Source of the DNA: JBHIKY01 sp042139015
Lineage (GTDB): Bacteria; Bacillota; Bacilli; Bacillales; Marinococcaceae
Assembly: GCF_042139015.1 (NCBI RefSeq)
Contig: NZ_JBHIKY010000003.1
Coordinates: forward strand, 124,001-188,000
Direction of reading: 5' to 3'
DNA: 64,000 nucleotides
The notes below the pieces were generated by a model, which was not told where the DNA came from, did not search any database, and saw nothing but the letters and a program-made list of their open reading frames with translations. Numbering within the stretch: the stretch's first letter is position 1; each line of letters starts with the position of its first letter. Of the stretch, positions 18,010 through 26,260 are shown in pieces. Both the position numbers and the translations under genes were made by a program.

Positions 18010-18597
18010 TTATTCAGGTTCAATTAAGCCGTAGCGGCCGTCTCTTCTGCGGTACACAACATTAGTATCGCCGCTGACAGCATTAGAAAATACGAAAAAC
18101 GCGTGGCCGAGCATGTCCATCTGCAGAATGGCTTCCTCTGCATCCATCGGCTTAAGATTAAATCGTTTGGTCCGGACGATTTCCAGTTCGTCCACTTCTC
18201 CTTCCGGAAATTCTTCATTAGAAGGCTCTCCATTTGTTGCCAGTTCATTATTTAGTTCTTCGATATCATTTTTAAACATATACTTCACGCTTCCGCTCTG
18301 GCGGAACTTGCGATTTACCTTCGTTTTATATTTGCGGATCTGCCGTTCGAGCTTCTCCACCACCAGGTCGATCGCAGCATACATATCAGCGTGCGTTTCT
18401 TCCGCGCGCAGCAGCAGCTGCGGCATCGGGATGGTGACTTCTAAAATATTCTCGTTGTTCTGCACTTGCATTCTGACATGAACGTCCGCTACCGGCGTCG
18501 TGTCGAAATAACGCTCCAGCTTGCCCACTTTCTTCTCCACATAGCTTCTTAGAGCCGGAGTCACCTCTAGGTTTTCACCTCGAACATTATAATTCAT
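18010..18597 (-). CDS. hpf: Long-form ribosome hibernation promoting factor (HPF)
   Basis: HPF binds the 30S subunit and pairs ribosomes into inactive 100S dimers during stress and stationary phase. The 195-residue product has the N-terminal HPF/YfiA domain (about residues 1-100; MNYNVRGENLEVT) and the C-terminal dimerisation domain (about 130-188) with VVRTKRFNLKPM-like and FFVFSNAVSGDTNVVYRRRDG features. B. subtilis YvyD has 189 residues. ATG 18597 follows AAGGAGGAG at 8 bases; a TTG one codon upstream is less likely. A sigma-H-like promoter lies directly upstream. Confidence 0.95.
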   Translation of the reverse strand: MNYNVRGENLEVTPALRSYVEKKVGKLERYFDTTPVADVHVRMQVQNNENILEVTIPMPQLLLRAEETHADMYAAIDLVVEKLERQIRKYKTKVNRKFRQSGSVKYMFKNDIEELNNELATNGEPSNEEFPEGEVDELEIVRTKRFNLKPMDAEEAILQMDMLGHAFFVFSNAVSGDTNVVYRRRDGRYGLIEPE

Positions 18598-18628
18598 CAA
18601 GTAAACTCCTCCTTTCGATAAATCTTAT

Positions 18629-18656
18629 ATTCTACATTCCACTCTTTCATTCCTGC
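18629..18656 (-). promoter_or_regulatory. Sigma-H-like promoter of hpf
   Basis: On the minus strand GCAGGAATG, 12 bases, then GTAGAAT fits the sigma-H consensus RnAGGAWWW-N11/12-RnnGAAT with one mismatch. The predicted start lies about 22 bases before the hpf ATG. In B. subtilis the orthologue yvyD is transcribed by sigma-B and sigma-H, which supports the assignment. No sigma-B box was recognised here. Confidence 0.65.
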
Positions 18657-18710
18657 CAAAACAGAAATTATGTCGAAATTTTTGTAAAATTATTTATCGC
18701 CAACCCTAAA

Positions 18711-18739
18711 CCGCCCCTGCCGACATGGGCCAGGAGCGG
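18711..18739 (-). terminator. Possible terminator of the cold-shock gene
   Basis: CCGCCCCTG pairs with CAGGAGCGG (one wobble pair). The minus side is followed by TTTAGGG, a weak tail. It lies 40 bases after the csp stop. Confidence 0.45.
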
Positions 18740-18780
18740 ATTCATGATATTCGTATGATTTTTTCAATACAAAATGAAAC

Positions 18781-18978
18781 CTACATTTTATTAACGTTTG
18801 CAGCCTGCGGACCACGTTCCCCTTCTACAATTTCAAACTCGACTTCCTGTCCTTCTTCCAAAGACTTGTAGCCTTCAGCCTTGATTGACGAGTAGTGGAC
18901 AAATACATCATCGCCATCCTCTCGTTCTATGAATCCAAAGCCTTTTTCATTGTTAAACCACTTCACTTTTCCTTGCAT
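18781..18978 (-). CDS. Cold-shock protein (Csp family)
   Basis: Single cold-shock domain of 65 residues, an RNA chaperone. RNP1 is KGFGFIERED (about residues 13-22) and RNP2 is DVFVHYSSI (about 24-32); the start MQGKVKWFNNEKG is typical. The open frame runs upstream to 19074, but the ATG at 18978 has AAAGGA 10-12 bases upstream and gives the family length (65-67 residues). Which B. subtilis paralogue (CspB, CspC or CspD) it corresponds to cannot be decided. Confidence 0.93.
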   Translation of the reverse strand: MQGKVKWFNNEKGFGFIEREDGDDVFVHYSSIKAEGYKSLEEGQEVEFEIVEGERGPQAANVNKM

Positions 18979-19145
18979 CGTTCCCATTCCTTTCAAAAAT
19001 AATGCGCGGGGATACCCCGGGGCGGAATTTAAAAAAGCAGCCACCCGCCTTGCTACCGTTATGTTAATGTCCACCCAGCAGCCGCTTTGTATATCCTATC
19101 CAGCAGCCCGCCCATTCATGCATCCAAAACTATAATTTTAGTAAT

Positions 19146-19178
19146 AAAAAATGGCGGGGCCAGGCCCCGCCATTTTTT
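19146..19178. terminator. Strong bidirectional-looking terminator after gabD
   Basis: A perfect 14-bp stem (A6 TGGCGGGG / CCCCGCCA T6) with a 5-base loop CCAGG. The A- and T-runs make it work on either strand. It separates gabD from the csp leader. Confidence 0.92.
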
Positions 19179-19191
19179 ACACAATTCACAT

Positions 19192-20622
19192 TCACTTTAT
19201 TCCCATGGAAATATATTTTGTTTCCAGGAAGGCGTCAATTCCCTGATATCCGCCTTCACGCCCGATGCCGCTCTGTTTCCAGCCGCCGAACGGTGCCTGT
19301 GCTGCGGACGGCACGCCGTCATTCCACCCGACAATTCCAAATTCCAGTCCTTCTGCCACGTTCATGCCGCGGCTGAGGCTTTCGGTAAAGAAGTACGAGG
19401 CCAGGCCGAATGGGGAATTATTTGCAAGGCGCACTCCTTCGTCTTCGTCTTTTATCTTCTGCACCGGCGCAACCGGCCCAAACGTTTCCTCTTCCATAAT
19501 CACCATTTCATCGGTAATGTCCTTTAAAATCGTTGGATAATAGAAGTATGCACCGCTTTGCTCATAGCCTTCGCCTCCATGAACAAGAGTGGCCCCTTTA
19601 TCTAGCGCATCCTGGACATGACGGTCGACCTTTTCATAGCCTGCTTTATTAATTAGCGGTCCGACATCGACACCATCCTTAAAACCGTCGCCGACATTCA
19701 GCTTCGAAACCTCAGCTTTAAACTTTTCGATAAACTCATCGTATATATTTTCCTGTACGTAGATACGGTTCCCGCAGACACATGTCTGTCCGGCGTTACG
19801 GAATTTCGATGCGACCGAGCCCTGGACGGCTTTATCAATATCCGCATCATCCAGGACTATGATTGGAGCATGTCCGCCAAGCTCCAGCGACAGCTTTTTA
19901 ATCTGGTCCGCTCCCTGTTTCATTAAGATCTTGCCAACTTCCGTGGAGCCAGTAAATGTAACCTTGCGGATCGCTTTGTTTTCCATCATTTCGCCGCCGA
20001 TTTCCGAAGCTTCTTCTGTGGAAATCAGGTTAAACACACCTGCCGGCAGGCCTGCTTCCTCACATATTTCAGCAAACATAACAGCCGATAAAGGAGTGTC
20101 CTCGCCAGGCTTAAGCACCACTGTGCAGCCTGCCGCAAGCGCAGGTGCCACTTTTCTAGTTACCATTGCCTGTGGAAAGTTCCAAGGCGTAATCGCACCA
20201 ACAACACCAACCGGCTGGCGGATAACCATCATCCGCTTATCCGGTGAGCTGGATGGAACGGTATCACCATACACCCGCTTGCCTTCCTCGGCGAACCACT
20301 CCAGAAAGGAGGCTGCATACTCTACTTCTCCCTTCGCTTCCTTCAGTGGTTTACCCATTTCATGTGTAATCATTTCACCGAGTTTGTCTTTCTTCTCGAT
20401 CATTAAACGGTGGATTTCTTTCAAATAACCTGCCCGTTCTGCTGCGGTTTTCTTCGACCAAAATTCATATGCATTTTCAGCAGCTTCAATTGCTTCTCTT
20501 GTTTCCTGTTTTCGGCCGTCTGCAGCCGTGCCGATTTTTTCCCCGGTGGCAGGGTTTACGACATCAAAAGAGCCATTTGCTGCGTCCTTCCACTTACCAT
20601 TGATATACAGCTTCCCATCCAT
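19192..20622 (-). CDS. gabD: NAD(P)-dependent succinate-semialdehyde dehydrogenase (GabD type)
   Basis: Aldehyde dehydrogenase of 476 residues that most resembles succinate-semialdehyde dehydrogenases, which convert succinate semialdehyde to succinate in GABA breakdown. PWNFP (about residue 148), the cofactor motif FTGSTEVGK (about 225), the general base Glu in LELGGHAP (about 250) and the catalytic cysteine in NAGQTCVCGNRIYV (about 284) are all present, and FLEWFAEEGKRVYGDT is typical of GabD. ATG 20622 follows AAAGGAG; the open frame extends 25 codons upstream without a better signal. No GABA transaminase gene is adjacent, so the exact substrate is inferred. Confidence 0.87.
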   Translation of the reverse strand: MDGKLYINGKWKDAANGSFDVVNPATGEKIGTAADGRKQETREAIEAAENAYEFWSKKTAAERAGYLKEIHRLMIEKKDKLGEMITHEMGKPLKEAKGEVEYAASFLEWFAEEGKRVYGDTVPSSSPDKRMMVIRQPVGVVGAITPWNFPQAMVTRKVAPALAAGCTVVLKPGEDTPLSAVMFAEICEEAGLPAGVFNLISTEEASEIGGEMMENKAIRKVTFTGSTEVGKILMKQGADQIKKLSLELGGHAPIIVLDDADIDKAVQGSVASKFRNAGQTCVCGNRIYVQENIYDEFIEKFKAEVSKLNVGDGFKDGVDVGPLINKAGYEKVDRHVQDALDKGATLVHGGEGYEQSGAYFYYPTILKDITDEMVIMEEETFGPVAPVQKIKDEDEGVRLANNSPFGLASYFFTESLSRGMNVAEGLEFGIVGWNDGVPSAAQAPFGGWKQSGIGREGGYQGIDAFLETKYISMGIK

Positions 20623-20819
20623 GCTATCGACTCCTTTAATTTTATAATTTTCATGTGGCCACCTTATCTTTACCCGTTTTAATTTTTCTCTACACAAAAT
20701 TTATCCAAATTTTGTTTGCCGTGTTCCATCCTCCATTATTTTATAGGTAATTTTTACTATAAAACGTGCAATATATGAAAAATAGTCCGGTTTGCCCTTC
20801 CAGAATTTAAATTTGGTAT

Positions 20820-20995
20820 TTGGTTTATTTTCCACTTTTTACTACACTTACATTAGAACGAAACAACAGGTTTTAGTTCTGCCTCTCAAACCCTATCTTA
20901 CGTATCCGAAGCACTCCTGTTTTTCCTCTCCGCTTCGGGCGCCCTCTGAGCTGCTGCTTCCCGCACCGCAGCAGCTCAGGGGGCTATTGCTTTTT
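20820..20995 (+). ncRNA. Candidate small RNA (promoter plus GC-rich terminator, no ORF)
   Basis: A promoter TTGGTT-N17-TACACT (20820-20848) is followed about 90 bases later by a strong hairpin: GCCCTCTGAGCTGCTGC (20941-20957) pairs with 20968-20984 with one mismatch, and TATTGCTTTTTCG follows. No credible ORF or ribosome binding site lies between. The transcript would be about 140 bases. Without expression or conservation data it is only a candidate; the hairpin could also be a leftover terminator. The interval 20623-21090 holds nothing else. Confidence 0.35.
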
Positions 20996-21090
20996 CGTCT
21001 GATCATCCATTGTTTTCCTTCTCTATCCAAGCACGTCTGCATGTGGTACTATTTGTATGTATACCTTCATATGTAAGAGGGGGTCACCTA

Positions 21091-22161
21091 ATGAAAAGAA
21101 TGCTTGCGGGATTGCTCACCTTTGTGTGTGTGCTTTTTTTTGCAGGCTGCATGTCTGATGAAGATCCGGATGATAACGGCAGCGAACCGGCCCCGCCTGA
21201 TCCTGAAGAAGAACCAGAGGAACAGGAGGAAGAACCAGCCGAAGCCGAAGATGTATTAGCAGAAGCTATTCAGGTTCAAGAGGATCTGGAAAGCTATGTC
21301 ATAGATACCAATATGAATCAGACCATACAGTACGATGACGAAGAAAAACTGACCAATACATACCGATCAACTGCAGCAGTTAATCTAGAGCCAATGCGTT
21401 ATCACGAAAACTCCGTTATTGACAATGATCCTAACGACGAAAATCCTGATGAGGACAACGTTGTCTCTCTGGAACGCTATTACACTGAAGAAGGATTTTA
21501 TATTTTTGAATCTGATGAGGAAGAGTGGGTACAGATCCCGGATGAATTTGTCGAGGATATTCAAGCGACAGAGAATCGATTTGATAACCCGGCCCGCACA
21601 TTGAACACCATTGAGACATACGGTGAAGATTTTGAAATTGAAGAACGAGAAAATAAAAATCATATTACCTTTTCCGGCGAAGAAGAACCGCAGCAGCAAA
21701 TAGCGCTGCAGATGGTAAGCATGGTCAATCGAGATTTTTCCACCACCATGGAGGATATTTTGTTTATGAGCGAAATAGAGTCGATTGATTATGAGCTGAT
21801 TATTGACCAGGAAACGAATGAAGTAGATTCGATCCGGATGGATCTTACGCTTCTCATGAATAATGATGAAGGAGAGACGTATCAGTCCACCCATACGATT
21901 GTAGCTCATTATTCCTCGTATAATGAAGCCGAAGAAGTGGAGATTCCCGATTATATTATTGAGCAGGCAAACGATCTTGATCTCCAAGAATTCAGCGGAT
22001 TTGAAGATATGGAGGAATTTGAAACAATCGGCGGTATCAAACTGGAAGAATTTTATGAGGACGGAGAAGAATCCGAAGAGGAAGGCACCGAAGAAGTGGA
22101 TTTGAATGATCTCTTCGACGATGACGAGAATATTGAAGATGACTTTGATACGGAAAAATAA
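21091..22161 (+). CDS. Acidic lipoprotein, LolA-like/DUF6612-type
   Basis: Exported lipoprotein of 356 residues. The signal peptide MKRMLAGLLTFVCVLFFAGC ends at the lipidated cysteine (residue 20). An acidic Pro/Glu linker (about 23-50) follows, then a beta-rich domain (about 55-300) with regular alternation resembling DUF6612 or LolA-like lipoproteins, and a very acidic tail (about 315-356). The start chosen has AGAGGGGG before it; the open frame extends 27 codons upstream without such a signal. Function is unknown; family assignment is by general pattern only. A terminator follows immediately. Confidence 0.75.
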   Translation: MKRMLAGLLTFVCVLFFAGCMSDEDPDDNGSEPAPPDPEEEPEEQEEEPAEAEDVLAEAIQVQEDLESYVIDTNMNQTIQYDDEEKLTNTYRSTAAVNLEPMRYHENSVIDNDPNDENPDEDNVVSLERYYTEEGFYIFESDEEEWVQIPDEFVEDIQATENRFDNPARTLNTIETYGEDFEIEERENKNHITFSGEEEPQQQIALQMVSMVNRDFSTTMEDILFMSEIESIDYELIIDQETNEVDSIRMDLTLLMNNDEGETYQSTHTIVAHYSSYNEAEEVEIPDYIIEQANDLDLQEFSGFEDMEEFETIGGIKLEEFYEDGEESEEEGTEEVDLNDLFDDDENIEDDFDTEK

Positions 22162-22165
22162 AGGA

Positions 22166-22190
22166 ACCGCTGCGGCAATATCGCAGCGGT
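22166..22190 (+). terminator. Terminator of the acidic lipoprotein gene
   Basis: ACCGCTGCG and CGCAGCGGT form a perfect 9-bp stem with a 7-base loop, followed by CTTTTAATATT. It starts 4 bases after the stop codon. Confidence 0.93.
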
Positions 22191-22238
22191 CTTTTAATAT
22201 TATTAGGACATGAGGGTGGTGTGCTTTTTATGGGGATG

Positions 22239-22271
22239 TGCTTTGTGGGGGGCCAGGCACCCCACAAAGCA
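22239..22271. repeat. Perfect 12-bp inverted repeat
   Basis: TGCTTTGTGGGG (22239-22250) is exactly inverted at 22260-22271 around GGCCAGGCA. There is no T-run on either side. The GGGCCAGGC core also appears in the terminator at 19146-19178. It may be a small interspersed palindrome between convergent genes. Confidence 0.7.
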
Positions 22272-22332
22272 TATACACAACGTATAGGTTTTGCTATCAT
22301 TTTGTACAGTATCACTCCAGCCTAACTCGCTC

Positions 22333-22716
22333 TCACTCGCGGTTTCGGCGGCTGTCAACGAGGAGCTTCCAGCGCTGAAAAATCGGCAGCAGTTCTCCTG
22401 CCACCATCTGCATCCTCTCCTGCCGACTTCCCTCTTCATGTTCAGCCATTTTCGCTGCCTGAAGCACCTTCTCATAAAATTTTTCCATCACAGCGGTGGT
22501 TTCTTCCTCGCGGCCAAACACCTGCTGCATTGTCATATTTTCTGGAGAGAAGGGAGTGAATCCGTCCATCATTTGTTTTAACAGCCGATCTCCATTTTCG
22601 GTTAAATTATCATGATAAAAGCTTGTGACAGATCGGAGTCCTTCTTCTACAATGATCAGCCACTCCAAATACTGCTCGAGAAAATCCCGCTCTGCCTGCT
22701 GAAGCGCTCCAGTCAA
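22333..22716 (-). CDS. Hypothetical protein next to the flagellar cap operon
   Basis: A 127-residue, probably helical cytoplasmic protein without membrane segments or a recognised motif. It is separated from fliT by 140 bases and the fli terminator, so it is not clearly part of that operon. Proteins of this size with helical content sit near fliT in several bacilli, so a flagellar link is possible but unproven. The ATG is preceded by AAAGGAGGG, and codon usage looks like its neighbours, so it is probably a real gene. Confidence 0.65.
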   Translation of the reverse strand: MTGALQQAERDFLEQYLEWLIIVEEGLRSVTSFYHDNLTENGDRLLKQMMDGFTPFSPENMTMQQVFGREEETTAVMEKFYEKVLQAAKMAEHEEGSRQERMQMVAGELLPIFQRWKLLVDSRRNRE

Positions 22717-22825
22717 TGGAAACCCTCCTTTTTACTCACCATAACATACCTGTACGTCTGCCTGACTAGACGATTTCAACTCGATTCAGGGACGCACTGA
22801 TTGAACACGACACAAACCGCAAGAA

Positions 22826-22851
22826 ACAGCCTGCTTATAAGGAAGCAGACT
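22826..22851 (-). terminator. Terminator of fliD-fliS-fliT
   Basis: CAGCCTGCTT pairs with AAGCAGACTG (one wobble) with a 6-base loop. On the minus strand TTTCTTG follows. It lies 6 bases after the fliT stop. Confidence 0.75.
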
Positions 22852-22856
22852 GTTCA

Positions 22857-23219
22857 TTATTTTTTCTGGTCAAAAAAGACACCATCCACCGTCGGTCCGC
22901 TGTATGGCCGGTCATAACGACGGCTTGACTGCTTTTTCTTTTTTAATTCCTGCAGACCGAGCCGCAGTTCACCCTGGGCTGCTTCAAGGCGCATTTGAAT
23001 GTTTTCATTCATTCGTACCATTTCCCGGCCAATCGCAAGCTCTGCTTCACTGAATGTCTTACGTATCTTCATTTCCTCAAGCAATGATGCCCTGGTTTCC
23101 AGCAGCTCCTGCAATTCTTCGATGTACTGATCCCTGGCATCTAATTCCTTGGGAAGCGGCGAGATTACATGATCGTGAAGCTTTTTTGTTGTCATGAATA
23201 ATTCCTTCACGACTGCCAT
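22857..23219 (-). CDS. fliT: FliT-like flagellar chaperone
   Basis: Export chaperone for the filament cap protein FliD. The 120-residue product is mainly helical (about residues 1-95) with a basic stretch LKKKKQSSRRY and a C-terminal VDGVFFDQKK tail. FliT proteins of bacilli are short and poorly conserved; assignment rests on position directly after fliS, size and helical pattern. The ATG abuts the fliS TAA stop with no gap, so translation is probably coupled. Confidence 0.82.
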   Translation of the reverse strand: MAVVKELFMTTKKLHDHVISPLPKELDARDQYIEELQELLETRASLLEEMKIRKTFSEAELAIGREMVRMNENIQMRLEAAQGELRLGLQELKKKKQSSRRYDRPYSGPTVDGVFFDQKK

Positions 23220-23786
23220 TTATGCTCGTCCACCTTCTCCAAACCGGTTTTGGCGGTCTAATTTAATAATCTCCTTCCAGGTGTCACGAAATTCTACGAC
23301 AAGCCCGCGTGCTTCCCCGAGCGCTTCTTTGTCATTATTTACGTTCGCGTCCACGAGACGCCGATGAATGTAATCATAAAGGCTGAACATATTTTGAGAC
23401 GTCTCTGTTTCCGTTTTTAACGTAACCATCAGCTCCCGAATAATATCCTGGGCCCGGATAATATATTTGTTCTTCGTCTCGATATCCTGTTCCGTCAGAG
23501 CGTTGTCCGCTTTATCAATAAACTTCAGGCACCCGTTGTACAATAACAATGTCAAATCTCCACGCGAGGCCGTCTGCATCGCGTTTTGCTTGTACTTGTT
23601 AAAGGACGCAGCCGATTTACCACTGCTTCGTGCCTGCCCCTCCTCCTTTACAGTCGTGGCCTGGCTTCTTTGTGATATTGGAGTAAATGAGGACCGGGCT
23701 GCCGGTTTCTTTGGAGCTGTATGTTTATAAGTTTCTGCGTCTTTCATATTCTTTTTGTAGAGTGCCTGTGCATTTTGTATGGCCAT
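23220..23786 (-). CDS. fliS: FliS, flagellin export chaperone, with N-terminal insertion
   Basis: FliS binds the flagellin C-terminus and prevents early filament assembly. The conserved core is clear: GDLTLLLYNGCLKFI (about residues 76-90), KYIIRAQDIIREL (about 108-120) and YDYIHRRLVDAN. The product has 188 residues, whereas B. subtilis FliS has 133. The extra 50-55 residues lie between a normal start (MAIQNAQALYKKN) and a second FliS-like start (FNKYKQNAMQTASRGD), as if the first segment was duplicated and joined by a Pro/Ser/Lys linker. GGGGGAA precedes the ATG. Confidence 0.93.
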   Translation of the reverse strand: MAIQNAQALYKKNMKDAETYKHTAPKKPAARSSFTPISQRSQATTVKEEGQARSSGKSAASFNKYKQNAMQTASRGDLTLLLYNGCLKFIDKADNALTEQDIETKNKYIIRAQDIIRELMVTLKTETETSQNMFSLYDYIHRRLVDANVNNDKEALGEARGLVVEFRDTWKEIIKLDRQNRFGEGGRA

Positions 23787-23816
23787 AGTCGGCTATTCCC
23801 CCAGTTATATAATCTT

Positions 23817-26039
23817 TTAATAAAGGCCGCCGCCTCCAAACATCTGCGAATAAAACATATTCGCCTGTTCATTCGCCTGCGCCATTGCTTTTTCCATAGC
23901 AGTGAACTGTCTCCAGTAACGTTCTTCTGTTTCTGAAAGCCTTCGTTCAAAATTTGTTATTTGATTGTCTAGGTTATTCATGTCACGCCCAAGTGTAAAT
24001 TGATGATTTTGAAGTTTTCCTTTGAAGCCTCCCGCTCTTTCCGCCAGAGAATTAATAGCCTGGTCCAATGAATCACGCAGCCTTCGTGCAATCCCTTTTT
24101 CGGAGGAAGAAGCTCCATCCGCTGCAAACAGCTCGAACACACCGTCCGGGTCCTGTTCAATTGCGGCTCGAAGCTTTGTTTCATCAAATTCAAGCCTGCC
24201 GCGGTCATTATAATTTCTCGTTGTTGAAATCCCAATCGTTGTAAGCTGATTATAAGCTGAGCCGTTTCCTACTGCCCCATATAAGTCTGTCCGGAATGTA
24301 TTGGTAAAGCCAGATATCATCCTGTCGTTCCGGAGCAGGCCGCTCTGTGCTTTTTCATCCCACATCTCTGCTTCGCGGTCACTCAGCTCCCCCCTCTGCT
24401 CTCCTGTCAGAGGCGGATAATCACGAAAGCGGGTTTCGGTTAATTTTTCATTAATTTTATCAAGAAGCTCATTATATTCATTTACAAAACCGGTGATCGT
24501 GTCATAAATTTTGTCGGTATCTATAGAGGAACCGATCGTAACCGCTCCTTCTTCCGCGGAAAATGTCTCTTTTAACGTGAGTGTCATCCCATTTAGAGTA
24601 AACGTATTGCTCGTCCGTTCTGTTTCGAGACCATTAACAGTAAATCTCGCATTCCGGCCGCCTTGAAAACCTTCATACTTAAGGTTCCCTGATTCATCTG
24701 TGCGGCCAACCACTCTTCCATTTACCTCTATCCATTGATTAGCATAAGCAGCTCCAGTTTCATCTGTCAGCACACCGGCAGATTCGCCGGAGGCCTCTGG
24801 ACTAAAATGAAGACCTGCGAATACGGCGGAAGCACCGTCCGGCCCAGTGACCACCAGCCCGCCGCCCGCATCAGCTGAAACGCCTGAATTTTTCATCCCA
24901 AGCACATTGGTGAAAAAATCACCTTCAAACAGCATTTCTTCTCCAGCACGGTTAAAATCTCCGGCCTCCGATCGGGTAAAGGCAATCTTACCAGTAAAGT
25001 CGTCATAAAAAGTATTCACCCCGGCACTTGATCGGTTGACTCCCTGCAAAACCTGATTCAACGACTGTCCACTTTGAATAAGAAACGTATCTTTAACAGA
25101 CTCCCCATTTTCATTAAACGATGTAATTGAGCTGCGAGTGTACTGCTGCGAAAACGTCACTTCCACCGTACCTTCTGTGGCAGAAGCAAGCCGGACAGCC
25201 CCAGTCGAGCTGTTTAAATACGCCTGTCCTTCCTGTAATTCTGCCTCCTGATCTGTCACAATCACGAGAGGTGCTCCGCCGTCAATTCTTATTTCCAGCG
25301 ACGCCGCATCTACTGAGCCTTTTCGAAGCTGAAACGAGTTTCTTTCGGAGGAGGGAGTAAAGCTCTGCCTTTCATGAACGGAGATATCCGCTTTGGCCGA
25401 GAGTGATTTTCCAAATTCGAGTTCCATCCCCCCCAGATCAGCAGCAAAGGTAATCCGCACCTGGTCTTCCGCTAACTCCCGGTCATCCGTAACCACGTTA
25501 TAAAGTTGACCATCTACTTTTACGACCATATCTTCGGCCGCCGTATCCAGCAAACCCTCTTTTTCAATTGAAAATTTGCTCCCGGATGCCTGTGAGCTGA
25601 TGGTCTCCTGCTGCAATACACCGGTTTTCCATTCTGGCGCTGATTCTCCCAGGCTCTGTTCGCTTAGGGCTTTTGAGGCATCAAATCCACTTCCGCCAAT
25701 CCTACCGGCGCTAGACTGCGAGGCAGCTTCGGCCAGCTGGCTCACTTCCGATATCCGGTAGGACGTATTGCCGGCAGTTGAGGCCGCAGTTGCTGTCACT
25801 CTACCTTCATTTGTAGAGAACGCAGTCCGTGATTTCATGTTCGCCTGACGCATCACCGAATCAAAAATATTATTACGAAATTCATCAAGCAGACGATTGA
25901 CACTTCGGTATTCGTCCACCTGCCATTCTACTGTCTGACGCTTCTGCATCATCCGGTCCACCGGTATACGCTCGACCCGCATCATATCGCGGACAATCTG
26001 ATCAATTTCCATTCCAGACGCAAAACCAGCCATTCTCAT
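23817..26039 (-). CDS. fliD: FliD, flagellar hook-associated cap protein (enlarged)
   Basis: Filament cap that guides flagellin assembly and, in some species, adhesion. The N-terminal FliD domain (residues 1-100; MRMAGFASGMEIDQIV) and the C-terminal domain (about 500-740; NEYNELLDKINEKL, TTIGIST, a coiled coil) are conserved. The product has 740 residues against 498 in B. subtilis. The additional sequence lies in the surface-exposed middle (about 120-480) and is rich in beta-strands and Gly/Ser/Thr, including a segment like a small immunoglobulin-type or carboxypeptidase-regulatory fold (GAAYANQWIEVNGRVVG region). GAGGAGAGGCG precedes the ATG. First gene of fliD-fliS-fliT. Confidence 0.94.
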   Translation of the reverse strand: MRMAGFASGMEIDQIVRDMMRVERIPVDRMMQKRQTVEWQVDEYRSVNRLLDEFRNNIFDSVMRQANMKSRTAFSTNEGRVTATAASTAGNTSYRISEVSQLAEAASQSSAGRIGGSGFDASKALSEQSLGESAPEWKTGVLQQETISSQASGSKFSIEKEGLLDTAAEDMVVKVDGQLYNVVTDDRELAEDQVRITFAADLGGMELEFGKSLSAKADISVHERQSFTPSSERNSFQLRKGSVDAASLEIRIDGGAPLVIVTDQEAELQEGQAYLNSSTGAVRLASATEGTVEVTFSQQYTRSSITSFNENGESVKDTFLIQSGQSLNQVLQGVNRSSAGVNTFYDDFTGKIAFTRSEAGDFNRAGEEMLFEGDFFTNVLGMKNSGVSADAGGGLVVTGPDGASAVFAGLHFSPEASGESAGVLTDETGAAYANQWIEVNGRVVGRTDESGNLKYEGFQGGRNARFTVNGLETERTSNTFTLNGMTLTLKETFSAEEGAVTIGSSIDTDKIYDTITGFVNEYNELLDKINEKLTETRFRDYPPLTGEQRGELSDREAEMWDEKAQSGLLRNDRMISGFTNTFRTDLYGAVGNGSAYNQLTTIGISTTRNYNDRGRLEFDETKLRAAIEQDPDGVFELFAADGASSSEKGIARRLRDSLDQAINSLAERAGGFKGKLQNHQFTLGRDMNNLDNQITNFERRLSETEERYWRQFTAMEKAMAQANEQANMFYSQMFGGGGLY

Positions 26040-26110
26040 TGCTTTACGCCTCTCCTCTCTCTATTCAATTGTCTATTAAATTTTCTTAGAACGCTTCGTT
26101 CGTGTTTATT

Positions 26111-26137
26111 ATATCGGCAGAATAAAGTGATATGTTA
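26111..26137 (-). promoter_or_regulatory. Sigma-D promoter of fliD
   Basis: On the minus strand TAAC, 15 bases, GCCGATAT matches the sigma-D consensus TAAA-N15-GCCGATAT with one mismatch in the -35 box. It lies about 70 bases upstream of fliD. Sigma-D drives fliD in B. subtilis. Confidence 0.85.
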
Positions 26138-26233
26138 ACCATCATTATCAGAAAAAGGTAATCCGGCTTCTTCAAGCGAGAGCTGGATTTTTTTCACTGC
26201 ACTCTGCCAGCTGCTCAAAGTGTATTAAAAATA

Positions 26234-26254
26234 CCCTCCCCTGTTCAGGGAGGG
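26234..26254 (-). terminator. Terminator of the nhaC gene
   Basis: CCCTCCC and GGGAGGG form a perfect 7-bp stem with a 7-base loop. On the minus strand it is followed by TATTTTTAATAC. It lies 7 bases after the stop codon. Confidence 0.92.
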
Positions 26255-26260
26255 CTGATT

